Shown: positions 30,490-42,290 of the stretch, piece after piece
Layout: every line of letters starts with the position of its first letter
How positions within the stretch are numbered: position 1 is the first letter of the stretch
DNA from: Gnetum montanum
Lineage: Eukaryota; Streptophyta; Gnetopsida; Gnetales; Gnetaceae
Reading direction: 5' to 3'
Length of the DNA stretch: 42,645 bases
NCBI GenBank assembly: GCA_015680685.1
Contig: MNCI01005309.1
Span: 11,502 to 54,146 of the forward strand
Program-made: the position numbers and the translations under genes
The notes under the pieces: model-generated
Database searches by the model: none
Told to the model about the DNA's origin: nothing
Seen by the model: only the letters and a program-made list of their open reading frames with translations

Positions 30490-32903
30490 GAGTTTGTCTA
30501 GGCTCTTGGTTTTGAAGAAGGGCCTATTCTTTGTACAGTTGTTAGAACCAATGCCAGGTTGAATATTTATAGCTCTCGCAGAATTACATTGCTGCGGTTG
30601 AGTAGGTAATTCCCCTTACATTGTTGGAATAGGTTGTATGGGAATTATAGGTGGAAGAGGTGCGGATGGAGTTGAAGGATGGGATAAGTGTGAGATGTCT
30701 CCCTAAGGAGAAGGAGTCCTCCTGAAGTACTCCCAAACTTGGTAGTGACGTTGAGGAGTAGTGTGACCCATAGAGTCACATGGAGAAACTAGCTACTACA
30801 CATAATAACCGTAAGGATTGGGCTACTGGTAAGGGTATTGTTGCATTGGCGATGACATCCCCCATGATTGTGGGTATTTCCACTACTGATGTTGTCTAAT
30901 GGGCTATGGTGGAGTTCCACTTGGGTAGTACGTTAGTGGTTGGTGGAACTTCCTTGGGTTACCTTGTGGATAAGGTAACCTACGGGGTGTTTGCCATTGA
31001 TTGAGTATTGGATTTAGTGCATACACCCCAGACTCCTGTAGATGTGAGATAACTAGGCAACATCCCTTAGGATGGTCATAGTAGCAGACCTCACATCCAA
31101 CATCATCATCTATGTTAGAATCCATAGCCTCATCAAAGTTAGGAATTTTCCCCTTACCCTTGTTATGTGCAGGGCTTGAATTTCTCTACTTTGTTTTATC
31201 TTTGTCACTACTTTGTTCCTCCTTAGACTCTTCTACAATTTTCAAAACCATTTCAATTCTTGAGTCTAAGAAATCCCACATTTGGTCTACCTTGGCCAAT
31301 ACTTCGGTTGTTAATTTCTGGATTGGCAAGGTTTTTCAGTTCACCAACTCTTCGAGTGGTGACTCATCCTTCTCATCACAAAATTTCACTCCCTTCTTGA
31401 GAAGGGAGGGATCGCGGTTGTATTCTTTCATACTTTCACTCTTACGTAGTTCACCCTCTTCTTACACTACTTGTTCCAACAAGTTTTGTACTTCTTGGGC
31501 TCTAAGTTGATATAATCTCCCTTGGGAATAAGTCCCAAGGGTTCTTCTCATTTCGTGCCTTAGCCCATCCATGATGTGGTGAAGTTGATCCCGCTGAGCA
31601 TACCCATGGCCCAGGAAATGATGTAACAATGTATAGTAGTGGATCATGGTAGCATCCAAGGGTTCATAAGCACCTTGTTTCCAGCCTTGGATTTACTTAT
31701 GTAAATTGGACACTCTGGAGTACGTCTAATATTTATTGTTGAAGATTTCAAGCATTGTACTCCACCTCCTGATGGTTTCCAGTTCTAAGGACCGGTACCA
31801 ACTCTCTGCTTCTTTGATGAGTGTCCTTGGGAACAACTTAATTTTTTACCACTCATTGTCTCTATTTTGCAAGGAAAAGGCATCATGGAATTCCTTTAAA
31901 TGATACTTTGGATTAACGTTGTATTCCCCTTCAAAACGTGGGATATTATTATATCCAAATGCTTGATCCGACTATCCTTTAAGTGCCTTGTTGGAATCCT
32001 AATAGCCTCTATAATGTCAAGGATACTTTGGGTTGCGAGTAGGGGCTCGTCATGATCATCTCTTTCATGATTCCTATGATGTCTGCATGGTTCCCTACTC
32101 TCCCTACGTCCTTGCCCTCATCCTATCTCTCGACCTTCCTGTCGAGGTCTCTCATCTTCCTTGCCTTTACCCTCACTGTTATGTTCACGATGGCTACGCC
32201 TAGATGTGGAAGGAGAGGGTGAGTGGTGAGATGAAGGAGACGACGAAGGGGAGCCATTACCATGGTGATGTTTCTTACCTTCGCTTCGGCTACTTTGGCC
32301 CTGATCATTATAATGATCTAAGTGTCCATCCTTAGTGTGAGTTATTGTTCCTTCTGTGAATGATTGGCATTCATGGGGATCAGAACCAGTAGTATGGATA
32401 GTTGAGCATAGGTTCTGATGCCTTACCTCCTTACCATTGTTAGGAGGGGGAACATCCATTGCAAAGGAACCTATTATAACGGGTTCCTCATCTCCTATTT
32501 CACTAAGGACGTGCGGGACCTTGCCCTTCAACAGTGTGTGTTGACTCTCTTGCCTTAAGTCCCTCATACATTTCAAATTTGTGGGATTATAATCCCTTAT
32601 GTCAAACTATCTAGCAACGTATTCATCAAATAGTTCTTACATGCTGATCTGTGCCAAGGCACGGAAGAGCATGTTCGGGACAGATCGATCTGGAGGTAAA
32701 ACTATGTTACCAAACAAATCTCTCCAATGTAGCTATTTGTCTGGATGGATGATAAAAGTGTAATTAGGAATATACTCATCAGGATGAGTATATGTTATCT
32801 TGTACTGTTTAGGACTTGGCTGATTGTGGTTATGCGTTGGATGTTGCCGATTGTCTCTAGTGTTAGTCCTAGGTGGTGAATTAAATTTGTGAGAAGAAAT
32901 CAT
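30490..32903 (-). pseudogene. Gag of element D
   Basis: The ATG at 32903 opens MISSHKFNSPPRT, with the leader and primer site just upstream. A His/Ser/Arg/Gly-rich hydrophilic region follows (32576-32118). The capsid-like core is YNVNPKYHLKEFHDAFSLQN, KIKLFPRTLIKEAESWYRSL and HIMDGLRHEMRRTLGTYSQG (about 31960-31560). Near 31090-31030 DVGCEVCYYDHPKGCCLV looks like a worn Cys finger. Relatives use this protein to form particles. Around ten stops disrupt it. 30490-30900 is Pro/Gln-rich linker towards the protease. Confidence 0.8.
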
Positions 32904-33028
32904 TTTTTATCGGTGTGCTATTTCACTGTTATAAAATTTCTTATTTAATTAGTTAACTCGAAGGTTCATTAAGGATCCCAATGATTTGAATGATTTCCTT
33001 ATGTTTTATTTGATGTACAAACATTTAG

Positions 33029-33046
33029 TCCTCGGCAACGACACCA
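33029..33046 (-). other. Primer-binding site of element D (tRNA-Asp type)
   Basis: The minus strand reads TGGTGTCGTTGCCGAGGA, one base from the LTR end. It matches the complement of the plant tRNA-Asp 3' end (TGGCGCCGTTGCCGGGGA) at 15 of 18 bases, all three differences being transitions. This primer is common in Athila and Tat elements. Confidence 0.85.
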
Positions 33047-33047
33047 A

Positions 33048-33974
33048 TGATGAGTGGCAGGTATCCCTATACTCAACCATATGAATATGAGCATCTCATG
33101 CATGATTTGGTTGAACTCTATAGACTAAATGCCTACACACTGCTTGGAACACTTGGGGTTAATTAATTGTTGTCTTCCCATACTTACTTGTATGTGTCAT
33201 GGTGTATGGTTAAGCAAGTCTGAGGTATATGATTTTTATGGTATTTTATGTTTTATATCTTCTGCACTACAAGGAAAGGGTTGAGAAACTAAGTCCTAAT
33301 TCTAACTAAGTGCTAAGTCCCTAGCGTCAGCATCCATTCCCACTTACCATACACAACATGAACTATGCAACTATGGCTACCAAACACTAATTGTTACTAG
33401 GATCACCACACGTAATGCACGTGCTCGAAGTGGTCGTACTGAGGTACTTAACTAACCTAAGTGCGATAAGCATCTATTCCTTGGCTATCTGTACACATCA
33501 TTGAATGCTCATAACCAAGTCATACTTATCCCACATTCTAGGAGATAAGGGTGAGAGAGACTAATCGCGATGAACAACCGATTTCTTGACTAACCGTACA
33601 CATTCGTAAATTCTTGTAATCAAGTTATACTCATACCATGCTACTACAGGTAATATATAACATGTAATAAATCTATTCCATGTACTGCAAGGTTTATCCA
33701 CAAAGCTCATCTTTGTTGCCATACACAACTTGCGTTCAGGTACAAAGCTGCTCGAATAAAGATCCGTTCACTTGGGGACTCCTACTGTGGGCACATGGGA
33801 AATAATCTATCTTTGGGATGATCAATCCGCCAGAGTTTCCCTACATTAAGCCTAGGATGAGGAATAAGGGGAGTTCTACCTCTTATTTATAGATATGATG
33901 GTAGACCGCGATATCGTGATGGTCGTGATATTGCGTACGTGATATCGCGGCTCATGCGATATCGTGTCCCATCA
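33048..33974 (-). mobile_element. 5' LTR of element D
   Basis: 927 bp. On the minus strand it runs from TGATGGGACACG to CCACTCATCA. It has a TATA box (plus TATTTATA, 33884-33891) only about 83 nt from its start. The short U3 in front of it is filled by four variants of GCGATATCGC (33909-33964). It abuts copia sequence at 33975. The flank there is ttatc, but the partner flank is lost with the truncated other LTR. Confidence 0.88.
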
Positions 33975-35478
33975 TTATCCTTTTCCTTAACTTTATCTTT
34001 ATTTGGGATTTGATTAACTTTTATTATGAGGACATGATTTTCTTTTGTAGTATAGTTGCTTATGATTTCTCCCTTTTCATTGAGATAGTTGCATTCAGGG
34101 TAATATATTCTATTATTCAAGATTTTAATTTTCATGACTTCTTTACCATTAGGTTTATTAATAATGTAGAAATTTGTCTTGATACTAATATTATTTCCTC
34201 CATTAGAGACTTGTTCAACAGAGATGAGAGGGTTGGAAATATTAGAAACATAATATACATTTGAAATGGTAACTTTTTATCCATTATTTAATTTAACTAC
34301 ATAATCTTCTATTTCTGCTATGGCTAAGTATTTTTCATTTTCAATTTTGATGTTGCAAATACTATTTTTTTTTGTAATTTAGAAGATATTTTTTGTAGGG
34401 TGTCATGTGATTGGAGCATCCACTTTCTACAATATAAGAATCATTCTTTATTTTCTTAATTGAATTAAAGGTTGCATAATTACCTGACTCTTCTTCTTAA
34501 GTATCCTTTTGAGATGATGAGGGAGTATCTTGTTCTATTTGTGAAGTCTATTCATGTATTATTTCAAAATCCATTCTAGTCCAACATTGGTTGATGCTAT
34601 GATATTTTCTTTTGCAAATGTTATAATATGATACTGAGTCTTGATCCTATCTTTGTCTTCTAGATTAATATGATTTGTCTCTTTCTATAGCTAAAATTCC
34701 TCCTCTTTCTTATATTTTGACTGAGTTTGTTTCTTAATCTCTATTTTGATAATTGAATCTTCCTCTCCCTTTGAATCATCCCTGCCTACCTCTTTCTCTT
34801 TGGTTAGTTATGTAGGCTTAATCATATTTACTAGATTATTTATTATTCTTCATACTTTTTAAAATTCTAAGTTGAGCAACTAGATCATTGATACTAAGTA
34901 TATTGAAGTCCTTTGAAAGAGTAATATTTTCCATCATGTTTTCAAATCTTGGATCTATGTATAGAGCTTGAACATCTTTTTGAACCTTTTTCCTATTGTG
35001 ATATCCATAGCCATATTCATCTATTTTTTGTAAGCTATCATACATTCTAATAAAGAAGTCTTTGACACTTTTATTTCTTCTAATTTCTATGGTATTGAAT
35101 TTTTGTTTGTAGATTAGTTGTTACAATTGTTGACTTTTCAAGATTCGCTTATATTCTAATTGGAGATTATTCAATACCTTTTTGGTAATAGTATGAAGAT
35201 TGTATCTGCTAGAAATAATTTCTAAGACACTAGCCAATAGCATCATGAGAGCTGAATTATTCTTCTTCTTATTTGTTTCATATTCTTTGACTTGTAATCT
35301 AATGATATCTTCAAAATCATGAATGAATTCAAAACCTATTTCAACTATGTCCCAGGAGTTATTATATTCAAGAAGATCTTTCATCATCCTTATTCATAAG
35401 CTAAAATCTTAAGAGCCATCAAAGAAGATAAAGCATCTAGCTATGTATTTTGTGCTAATTTTTATAGGTGAACTTGGT
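33975..35478 (-). pseudogene. Ty1/copia gag-protease fragment (element E)
   Basis: From about 35450 the minus strand reads FFDGS, IRMMKDLLEYNNSWDIVEIG, then MMLLASVLEIISS and KVLNNLQLEYKRILKS (copia gag, 35387-35121). DFNILSINDLVAQLRILKSM follows (35045-34836). A CCHC finger remnant near 34620 (NICKRKYHSINQC) has its first Cys replaced by Tyr. The protease active site reads YIVESGCSNHMTPY near 34430, where relatives have D-S-G, so catalysis would be lost. The next part (NVYYVSNISNPLISVEQVSN) leads towards integrase but is cut at 33975 by the element D LTR. AT-rich, with many stops. Confidence 0.82.
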
Positions 35479-36240
35479 ACTTTGATACCAAGTGAAATAA
35501 TTTTAGACAAACAAAAGACTTGCTTGGTTATCTTGACTTCACAAAGAATAAACTAAAAAAATCTATATTTTTGGAAATATTAGGAAGTTCTATATAATTT
35601 AGAAAAAGGAATTCCTATAAAAGATATTCAAAAGTTGAGGTGATATTATGTTCTTTCAAATTTATCAAAAATTCTAGTAATTCTAGTTGTGAAACTTTAA
35701 GAGATGATAACTCAAAAGTTAAGGTTTTGACGCTAAAATTTTAACTTAACCTTCCCAAAAATATTAGCTTTGAAATAAATCTAATATCACATTAAATTAT
35801 TATGTTATGAAGGAGAAATAATCTAATTATTTACCATCATTCATTTTGGTAAAAATTCTAGATTCAGAAAGTCCACCAATTTATATAACTAATTTTCCCC
35901 AAACATAATAAATATTCAACTAAAATTTTAGATTCACATTTATACCTTTTCTATATTTCTAATAAATCTAGAATCATTGAAAAATTTTGTAAAATGGTTA
36001 ATATATGATTAAAATATTGAATGTCTACAATTTTGATTGTTCAAATTCCAAGACTGAGTAAATAATGATGAATGATGTTAATGAATATTGATGAATTGGT
36101 GAATTAATGAAATATTGACGAATTGATGATGAAATATTCAAATTATTTCTAAAATTATATTGATGATTTTGTGATAAACATTGCTAAGAGATGCCTTGGA
36201 TATAGGGTTCTATGTGTGTGTGTGTGTGTGACAAGTGGGG
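35479..36240 (-). mobile_element. Primer site and probable 5' LTR of element E
   Basis: The minus strand has TGGTATCAAAGT at 35490-35479, close to the initiator-Met primer site TGGTATCAGAGC typical of copia elements. The LTR should start at about 35493 (minus-strand end TTTCA). Its other end cannot be fixed because no second LTR is in the window; I guess near the GT repeat at 36211-36231. The sequence is AT-rich and holds no gene. Confidence 0.45.
36211..36231. repeat. GT dinucleotide microsatellite
   Basis: About nine GT repeats (tatgtgtgtgtgtgtgtgtg). Confidence 0.9.
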
Positions 36241-37190
36241 CAAAGTTTACTAAAATTAATACAATATAGTCCCAATGACAAAAGAGCACTTATAAATTAA
36301 ATATCTATATGGATTAGGACCCAAATAACATTACAATTTCCCATAATTCTGAAAATTTCCAATATTTTATTAAAATAAACTCCTATTATATAATAAAAAT
36401 AAAAATTATTATCTTTTACTCTAAAAAACAACATTTAAAAATTACATATCATAATTTATGAGGATGCTATTATCATTGTGAAGGTTATGTTATTTACATT
36501 TATCTTCTTTTTAATAAAAAATTGTTTATGAGAAAAGGAAACAACACTTCTTAAAAGAAAAAAGAAGGGTATTTTTCAATAGGCATAAATGCAACCTTTT
36601 TCAACAACTTCACAAAGCACTATTAATTCTTTTAAATCTAAGGATGCTAGTAAATTTCTTATATCTAAAGAGAATTCTTCTTTAGGGGAAATATTTTTTA
36701 AGAAAGAACTAGCAATGCAAGTATTAATGTAGAAGACTTTCACTTACTACAATGTAGCAAGAAGAGGTCTTTTCATAATGATTTTAGTCTAAAAACCAAC
36801 AAGGTATTTCCTTCTATCTCTACTTCTACTAATGTTCTAAATATATTTTACATTGAAATTTCTTTTTTAGCTATTAGTAACATGGATTGCAAGATAGATA
36901 TTAAGTTTGAAAAATCAAGGACATGTGCCTTTTTATCTACACCTCAATGTTAGCACTATCATGAAATGTTCAACGCCTGTTTGATAGATGATAAGTAAAT
37001 ATTGTTGACAAGGATTTTTCAAACTAATATTTACATCTAGATTTTATTTTTCCTTAAAATATTAAGATATCAAAATATGATATTAGTATTGGTGCTAATT
37101 ACATTTTAGAAAACTACATTGTTTTCCTGCTAATCATGAAGGTAATAACTTTGATAGAATTATTTGGGTATTTTTCAAAGTGAAAAAGGT
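36241..37190. other. AT-rich stretch without recognisable gene
   Basis: Very AT-rich with no convincing reading frame on either strand. It may be the eroded upstream part of the L1 fragment that follows, but I see no motif to show that. Confidence 0.4.
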
Positions 37191-37665
37191 TATTTCAAAC
37201 TCTATAGTATTTATGCTCTTAATAAATTAAAATACTGAGTAGAAGTTTCGAAATATCTTTTCTCTTAGCCTAAAGTTCCTTGAATTATTATATGTGATTT
37301 AAATATGGTTAAAAATCATTTCATTACTCTTCTTACATATTGGTAATTGTACATCCATTACTATTATTAATAATACTTATAAATTTTAACTAAATGCATG
37401 GCTTGTTGGATTTAGAAGATTATTGATGATATCATAATATCTTAACAAATAGGATTTTTAAAAGGCATAAATATTTTAGGTAATGTAATTACAAAATTAG
37501 AGAAAATGCAATGGGCTTCTAATATTAATTAGGATATTTATTTTATTAAGTTAGATTTATTTTTTCATGCTAAGCATCAATTACCTTACTTTCATCTTGC
37601 CATATAAGCAAATATTTATGGAATTTCTTAAGTTATTCTAGAGATGATAAACATGTGTTTCATAC
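37191..37665 (+). pseudogene. Decayed L1 (LINE) fragment: endonuclease tail and RT start
   Basis: 37191-37328 reads YFKLYSIYALNKLKY, then IIICDLNMVKNHF, which resembles the APE endonuclease of plant L1 elements (VYAP, GDFNMV). From about 37445 QIGFLKGINILGNVITKLEK, MQWASNIN and DIYFIKLDL resemble the RT region Q-GF-GR-I-DNI and LKLDFEKAYD. Only about 100 bases separate the two blocks, so the middle is deleted. Several stops; no 3' end or poly-A found. Confidence 0.45.
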
Positions 37666-37832
37666 AACTATGATTACATTCTTGAATGCACGCACTAATT
37701 GCTAGGATTAACAAGCTATCTCATTGTTAGGAATATCAAGTGACTAGCTATGAAGATTACCAAGTTAACATGAGTTTAACTCTTGAGGTTCAAGGTGTTC
37801 ATTCTACTATAATTATTGCACATGAAATTTGG

Positions 37833-38797
37833 TGTAGGAATACTTATCTTGATTCCGTTGTGCTTTTTCCTACAAGTTATGTTTTTCACATTTCAGGCTT
37901 TGTGGAGATGTCCTAGAGGTTAAGGAGACATCTTGTTTTGGAGCTAGGACTTCAAAGAAGATGTGTAGAATATGTAGGAGACGTCTCTACTAGGAATTGA
38001 GTCTTTTAAGAAGACATCTTTCACTAATAGGAGTCGTCTCTCTAGAAGTGGACACATCTCAAAGGAGGTGTCTTCCAAATAGAAGAGACATATCTACTAG
38101 GAAGAGATGTCTCCCCCATGAAGGAGACGTCTCTTACACTCAACAAACATTTCTCTTGAAAATTATGTTTTTACTAAAGATGACCCAAGAAGACTAGAGA
38201 TGACCCATATGACTAAGAAAACTTTTAGAATTGATTGTTCCAAGTTGGGAAATAACTAGAAGAAGGTGGAAAAAGATAGAAATAATGTGGGAACTCCAAG
38301 TTGAGCTTGTGGAAGGTTTCTTTATGTTTTTTATATTGTTTGCTTAATATATATGTTGGTGTTTCATGCTTGTACCATGGAGATATGAAGAGAAGGTTTC
38401 ATGTAAGTTTTTATGTTAAACTTGAGTAAGAGAGAGAGCACATTGTGTGAGTGCATAGAGGTTGCAACTCTAATGCTAATTATGTTGTGTGTTTTGGTCT
38501 TGCTTGTGAGTTGAGATCTTAGTTTTGGGTTATCAAAGAGATTCTCTATTGGTTGTGTCTTATATTGAGAAAAACCATTGTATGATTCTAGATCCTCATG
38601 ATTTGTAGCATTGTGTGAGTATTTTGAGACGTTTTGAATGTTTTGTGGGTTTTGGAAACCCTGTTGTAATCTTCTCTTTTGAATAATTGAAAATATATAG
38701 TTTTCTTATTTTCTAGCAAATAAATTTTCCTTTCATAATATTTGGATTTAGTGTTGGAAGGTAAGTTTAATATTGGAGTGAATCTACTCTAGTGTTA
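37833..38797 (+). mobile_element. 5' LTR of element F (chromovirus-like Ty3)
   Basis: It starts TGTAGGAATACTTATCTTGATTCC and is repeated at 42488 (TGTAGGGATATGTCTTCTGATTCC). It ends just before a primer site at 38799; the exact last base is uncertain because no clear CA is present. It holds a cluster of GAGACGTCTC-type palindromes at 37924-38140 and AT-rich TATA-like sequence near 38330-38355. Confidence 0.8.
37924..38140. repeat. Cluster of GAGACGTCTC palindromes in element F LTR
   Basis: There are two perfect 10-base palindromes (37978-37987 and 38124-38133) and at least six worn versions (for example aagacatctt, ggagtcgtctc, gaggtgtcttc, agagatgtctcc). GACGTC is the core of plant bZIP C-box sites. 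A regulatory role is inference only. Confidence 0.7.
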
Positions 38798-38798
38798 T

Positions 38799-38810
38799 TG
38801 GTATTGAAGC
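38799..38810 (+). other. Primer-binding site of element F (initiator tRNA-Met type)
   Basis: TGGTATTGAAGC matches TGGTATCAGAGC at 9 of 12 bases and lies right after the LTR, the usual primer for chromoviruses. Confidence 0.65.
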
Positions 38811-38859
38811 TTTTTGCTAATTTCTACTTAAGTTTGGTAGAAAATTTTGTCAATTTTAG

Positions 38860-40020
38860 ATGGTGCATAAGAAGAAACATGTGCAAGCCTTGAATAGAAA
38901 CATAGAGAGCATGAAGTATACCTTCCAAATGATGGTTACTCGGTTGAATGAAATTAGCACAAAGGTAAATAGAAATATTGGTCCTAGCCATATCCAAACA
39001 TGTGGAGGTGATGAGCATGCATGTTTAGATGAAGAAGTTTCATAGCCAATAGAGATAGAGTGGATGATATGAAAGGATAGTCTAGCTATGAGAGTGTATG
39101 AATCCATTAACCAAGGATTCCCATGGAAGGGAATCCTATTCCTCAAATGATAATTCTGAGGTCTCCAGCTATGGAAACTACTTCTTCCCTTGGCAAGCTT
39201 TATGAAGAAGATGAAGCAGGCTTGCTAGAGTGTTTAGAAATGCTACTAGATATCCATATGTTGAGTTGAAGACTTTCAATGGTGTAGATGGCACCAATGC
39301 TTTTACAAGTTGGCTAAAGGTACTAGAGAAGCATTTCAAGTTGGAAAAGGTACCAAATAACTTGAGGGTACCTATTGCTAACTCTAGATTAGATGAAATG
39401 ATTTCTACTTGGTGGTAAAAGGAGTTCCAATGTTATGAGAGAAAAATTGGTCAACCCATCAAAGATTGGATTTTGATTAAATATAGGTTGAAAAGAAAAT
39501 TTTAATAGTCTCATTAGAGGCAAGATACCATTATGAAGTTAAATTTCTAAGGTAAGGTGATAATGATGTCAAAGAATTCTATATCAAATTTTATGATCTT
39601 TTACATTAAGCTAAGATAAATTGGGAGGAATATGAACATGATTTAATTATTTTAGGAGGTCTTAAAATGATGTATTAGTAGGAGTTGTCTTTTTATGAGC
39701 CACAAACTCTTGATGAGACTTATGATTTATGACTCAAGACTAAGAAGAAGCAAACAAACTAGATTTGGAAATAGGAGCAAACAAACTTCCAAGGGGAAGG
39801 TGAAGGGATCCAAATCTGAGATGGAATTTAGGTTTAAATTTGAAGACAAGGATGACATCCAAGATAAGAAGATAGAATGGGACATTGAGAAGGTGAAAGA
39901 CAAGAAGGACATGGCAAGGGAGGCAAGGTTCAAGGTAGCAACTCATCCAAGATTTAGTGCTTTAAGTGTGGGAAATGGAAACAAAAGCAATGAAAATGCC
40001 CACTTCATAAGGTAGCCAAA
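38860..40020 (+). pseudogene. Gag of element F
   Basis: The ATG at 38860 starts MVHKKKHVQALNRNIES. The capsid-like part is at 39260-39420 (VELKTFNGVDGTNAFTSWLK, EMISTWW) and continues KEFQCYERKIGQPIKDW after a stop. A basic Lys/Arg/Ser-rich stretch follows at 39740-39930. The zinc knuckle at 39958-39999 reads CFKCGKWKQKQ, stop, KC, with Gln in place of the His of CCHC. At least three frame changes and several stops. Confidence 0.75.
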
Positions 40021-40133
40021 GGTAGATATGTATAAATCATGGGGGTAGAGGAGACATCAATCCAAGATCTTTAGAGAGTTAATCCTAATGCTTCAAAAAT
40101 TAAGGAAATTTTCAATTAAATTCTTGTGCATTT

Positions 40134-40800
40134 ATGACAAATGTAAATAGAGGGGTTCATCTTGGTAGAAAAATATTGTTTGTGATTGGAGTTAGAGGTT
40201 TGATTAGTGGGAAATGGATTTACATTTTGATTGATGGAGGAGTCCAAGAAAATTCTATTTCTTCTAGAATAGTTACTAGATTGGGTTTAACAACTAATCA
40301 TCATATTAGATCATATAAAGTGCATTGGTTTTCTAGAGATTTTTTCCAAGAGGTAAAGGAACAATGTAGCTCGAAATTTGAAATTGAAGGTTCTCATGAT
40401 GTTGTGAAATATGATATGTTTTCAATAGATTGTGCTAATTTAATTCTTGGGAGAACTTAAAATTCTGATAATGATGCTTAGTTTGATAGAGTAAGAAATG
40501 TGTGGAGTGTAGCTAGATTAGATGAAATCCATGCATTGATTCCCATGATAATTGAACAAGCAAGGCAAAAAAGATAACTTAATGCTTCCTTAATCCTTCT
40601 AGGAGAGAGAGAATATATTAAGAAAAATGATGAAATAGGTTTTGGATTTGTTCTTGTATCAGTAAATGCTTCTAACCATGATGATGTACAGGTTGAACTT
40701 TTCACAGGTGTGCTAGTCATGAAGGAGAAATTTCCAAAGATGTTAAAGGCGAAAGATGAAAGATATGGTAAAGTAGAGATCAATAAAAAAAGGTGTTCTC
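40134..40800 (+). pseudogene. Aspartic protease and pre-RT linker of element F
   Basis: A clean frame at 40134-40460 has WIYILIDGGVQENSISSRIV, TRLGLTTNHH, IRSYKVHWFS and DCANLILGRT. The chromovirus-type protease signature in relatives is IDGGS-N, LGL, YKLQWL, LLGRPW. After a stop, SLILLGEREYIKKNDEIGFG and VLVMKEKFPKML fit the linker that precedes RT. RT itself does not follow. Confidence 0.8.
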
Positions 40801-41535
40801 AAGAATCTCTTGTTGAACAAGGGGTTGCTTAATACTCAAAAGTGTTAGAAGAGAGAGCCAAGAGATTCATCAAAAGGATTAAGAAATCTTCACAGTCCAA
40901 GATGATATATGTTGTTGATCAAAGACAGTTCCTACCTCATAATTTATGGAAGGTAAAAGTTCAAGGCTGAAGAAGTGGAAAAGATCAAGGAACTTCCTCA
41001 AGAAGGATCAAGGGCATCACTAGAGGGTATGATACATGTTGTTTTTGCAATTTTTCTATATCTTATGGTGATGGAAAGAAGATTCTTTGTTAAGTTAAGG
41101 CTATCTCATGGGAGAGAGATGAGTCTTGTAGACAAGGTATGTGGAAGAATGATTGCTTTGATGATGAATCTAACATTAAAGTAATCAAGGAGAATTTACA
41201 TTTTAAGTTGGTACCTCTAAAGTGGGATGTAGAAGTTGTTGATGATTCCATTGAAGCAAAAATATCATTGGTGTTGGAGACCCCTATGTGGAATCTTGAA
41301 GCTTTAGCTTTGATAATATTGAACAACCACATGTAGAAGATCAAGTTGAACCAAAGATGGATGGGAGGAGCAATGAAAAGGTGAGTAAGTGTGAACTTTA
41401 CCTTGTTGATGATATTAATTTCTCTTATGTTAAAGCTAGTAGGATGGATGCTAGTTTTTTACTTCAGCATGGTAGTGGTTTGTCCCATTGTGATGATGAG
41501 CATCATGATCATTATGGAAATTTTGTGATGAAGTT
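40801..41535 (+). other. Unassigned spacer replacing RT and RNase H of element F
   Basis: Protein-like pieces in several frames (for example FKLVPLKWDVEVVDDSIEAK, KCELYLVDDINFSYVKASRM) show an acidic composition but none of the RT motifs (no YxDD, no FMDGFSGY equivalent). It lies where about 2.5 kb of pol would be expected. I do not recognise it. Confidence 0.5.
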
Positions 41536-42290
41536 GTGAGTTATGTTATGCATGATGGAAGTAATGTAAATTTTGATTCCATTGGTAGTAAGAGCAAGAC
41601 TAATAGTGGTAATATGTTTGATTTTGTATTTGATAATGATGAATATAGTAGTATTCATAATAAGAAGATCATTATTGATGTGAATGTGAACATTGATACT
41701 GATGAAATTGATTGTCTTGGCTATAAAATGGATGGATATTGTAAAGGCAATATACATGGTGATTTTGATGGTGGAGGAATGATAAGTGAAAGACTTCCCA
41801 ACACCAAGAATAAGAAACCTAAATCTTCTTACAATAATGCTTGTCATGTGGCTATTGACAAAACCCCATTTGAGATGAACTATGAGTTTTATCCAATGAT
41901 GATGGATACTTTGAAGAGCTTTAATGATGAAGCTCAACTTAGTGATGATTTTATACAAGAGATGACGAATCTCCATGCAGAAGTTAAATTAAATCTATAG
42001 AAAAAGACTCAAGAGAGAGTCCTCAAGAGAAATGAGAGTAAATAGAAATCAATTTTTATTGTTGGTGACTTGGTTTGGATGCACTTGAAGAAGTAGTAGC
42101 TGAGAGGTGTTAAATTCTCAAGATTAAAAGCCAAGAAGATAGGATCTTTCAAAATTAAGGCCAAGATTAATGATAATGATTTTAAGATAAAAATGATGTC
42201 GGTGTGCCTTTAGTGTTTAATATTTTAGATCTTGTGCACTATAATGGACCAATTGATGAAAAGACCATATAGGGTAGCATTGATAAGTTG
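41536..42290 (+). pseudogene. Acidic ORF fused to the integrase C-terminus of element F
   Basis: A 154-codon frame (41536-42000) starts with an Asn/Asp-rich region (NVNFDSIGSKSKTNSGNMFD, IIIDVNVNIDTDEID). From about 41830 it becomes integrase-like: SYNNACHVAIDKTPFEMNYE, then MTNLHAEVKLNL. Beyond the stop it continues IFIVGDLVWMHLKK, LKAKKIGSFKIKAKINDNDF and, after a frame change, VFNILDLVHYNG. The second half is the end of the chromovirus-type integrase. The zinc finger and DDE core are missing. The Asp/Asn-rich start has no known match to me. Confidence 0.65.

Larger units (their letters stand above)
26843..33974 (-). mobile_element. Element D: gag-protease LTR retrotransposon lacking pol
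   Basis: 7.1 kb with recognisable LTRs, primer site, polypurine tract, gag and protease, but no RT, RNase H or integrase. The replication signals are present, so it could once have moved with proteins supplied by a full relative. The plan resembles gag-only non-autonomous plant elements. Similarity to element C's 3' half shows a common family. Confidence 0.8.

Noticed and set aside
34010-34264. Plus-strand 84-codon frame
   Set aside because: It overlaps the minus-strand copia protease region, which has recognisable motifs.
39727-39946. Minus-strand hydrophobic frames (membrane-protein-like)
   Set aside because: They are complements of the Lys/Asp-rich gag of element F; the Leu/Phe/Ser content follows from that.
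41512-41976. Minus-strand 154-codon Ile/Thr-rich frame
   Set aside because: It is the mirror of the Asp/Asn-rich plus-strand frame, which continues into a recognisable integrase tail; the minus frame has no motif.
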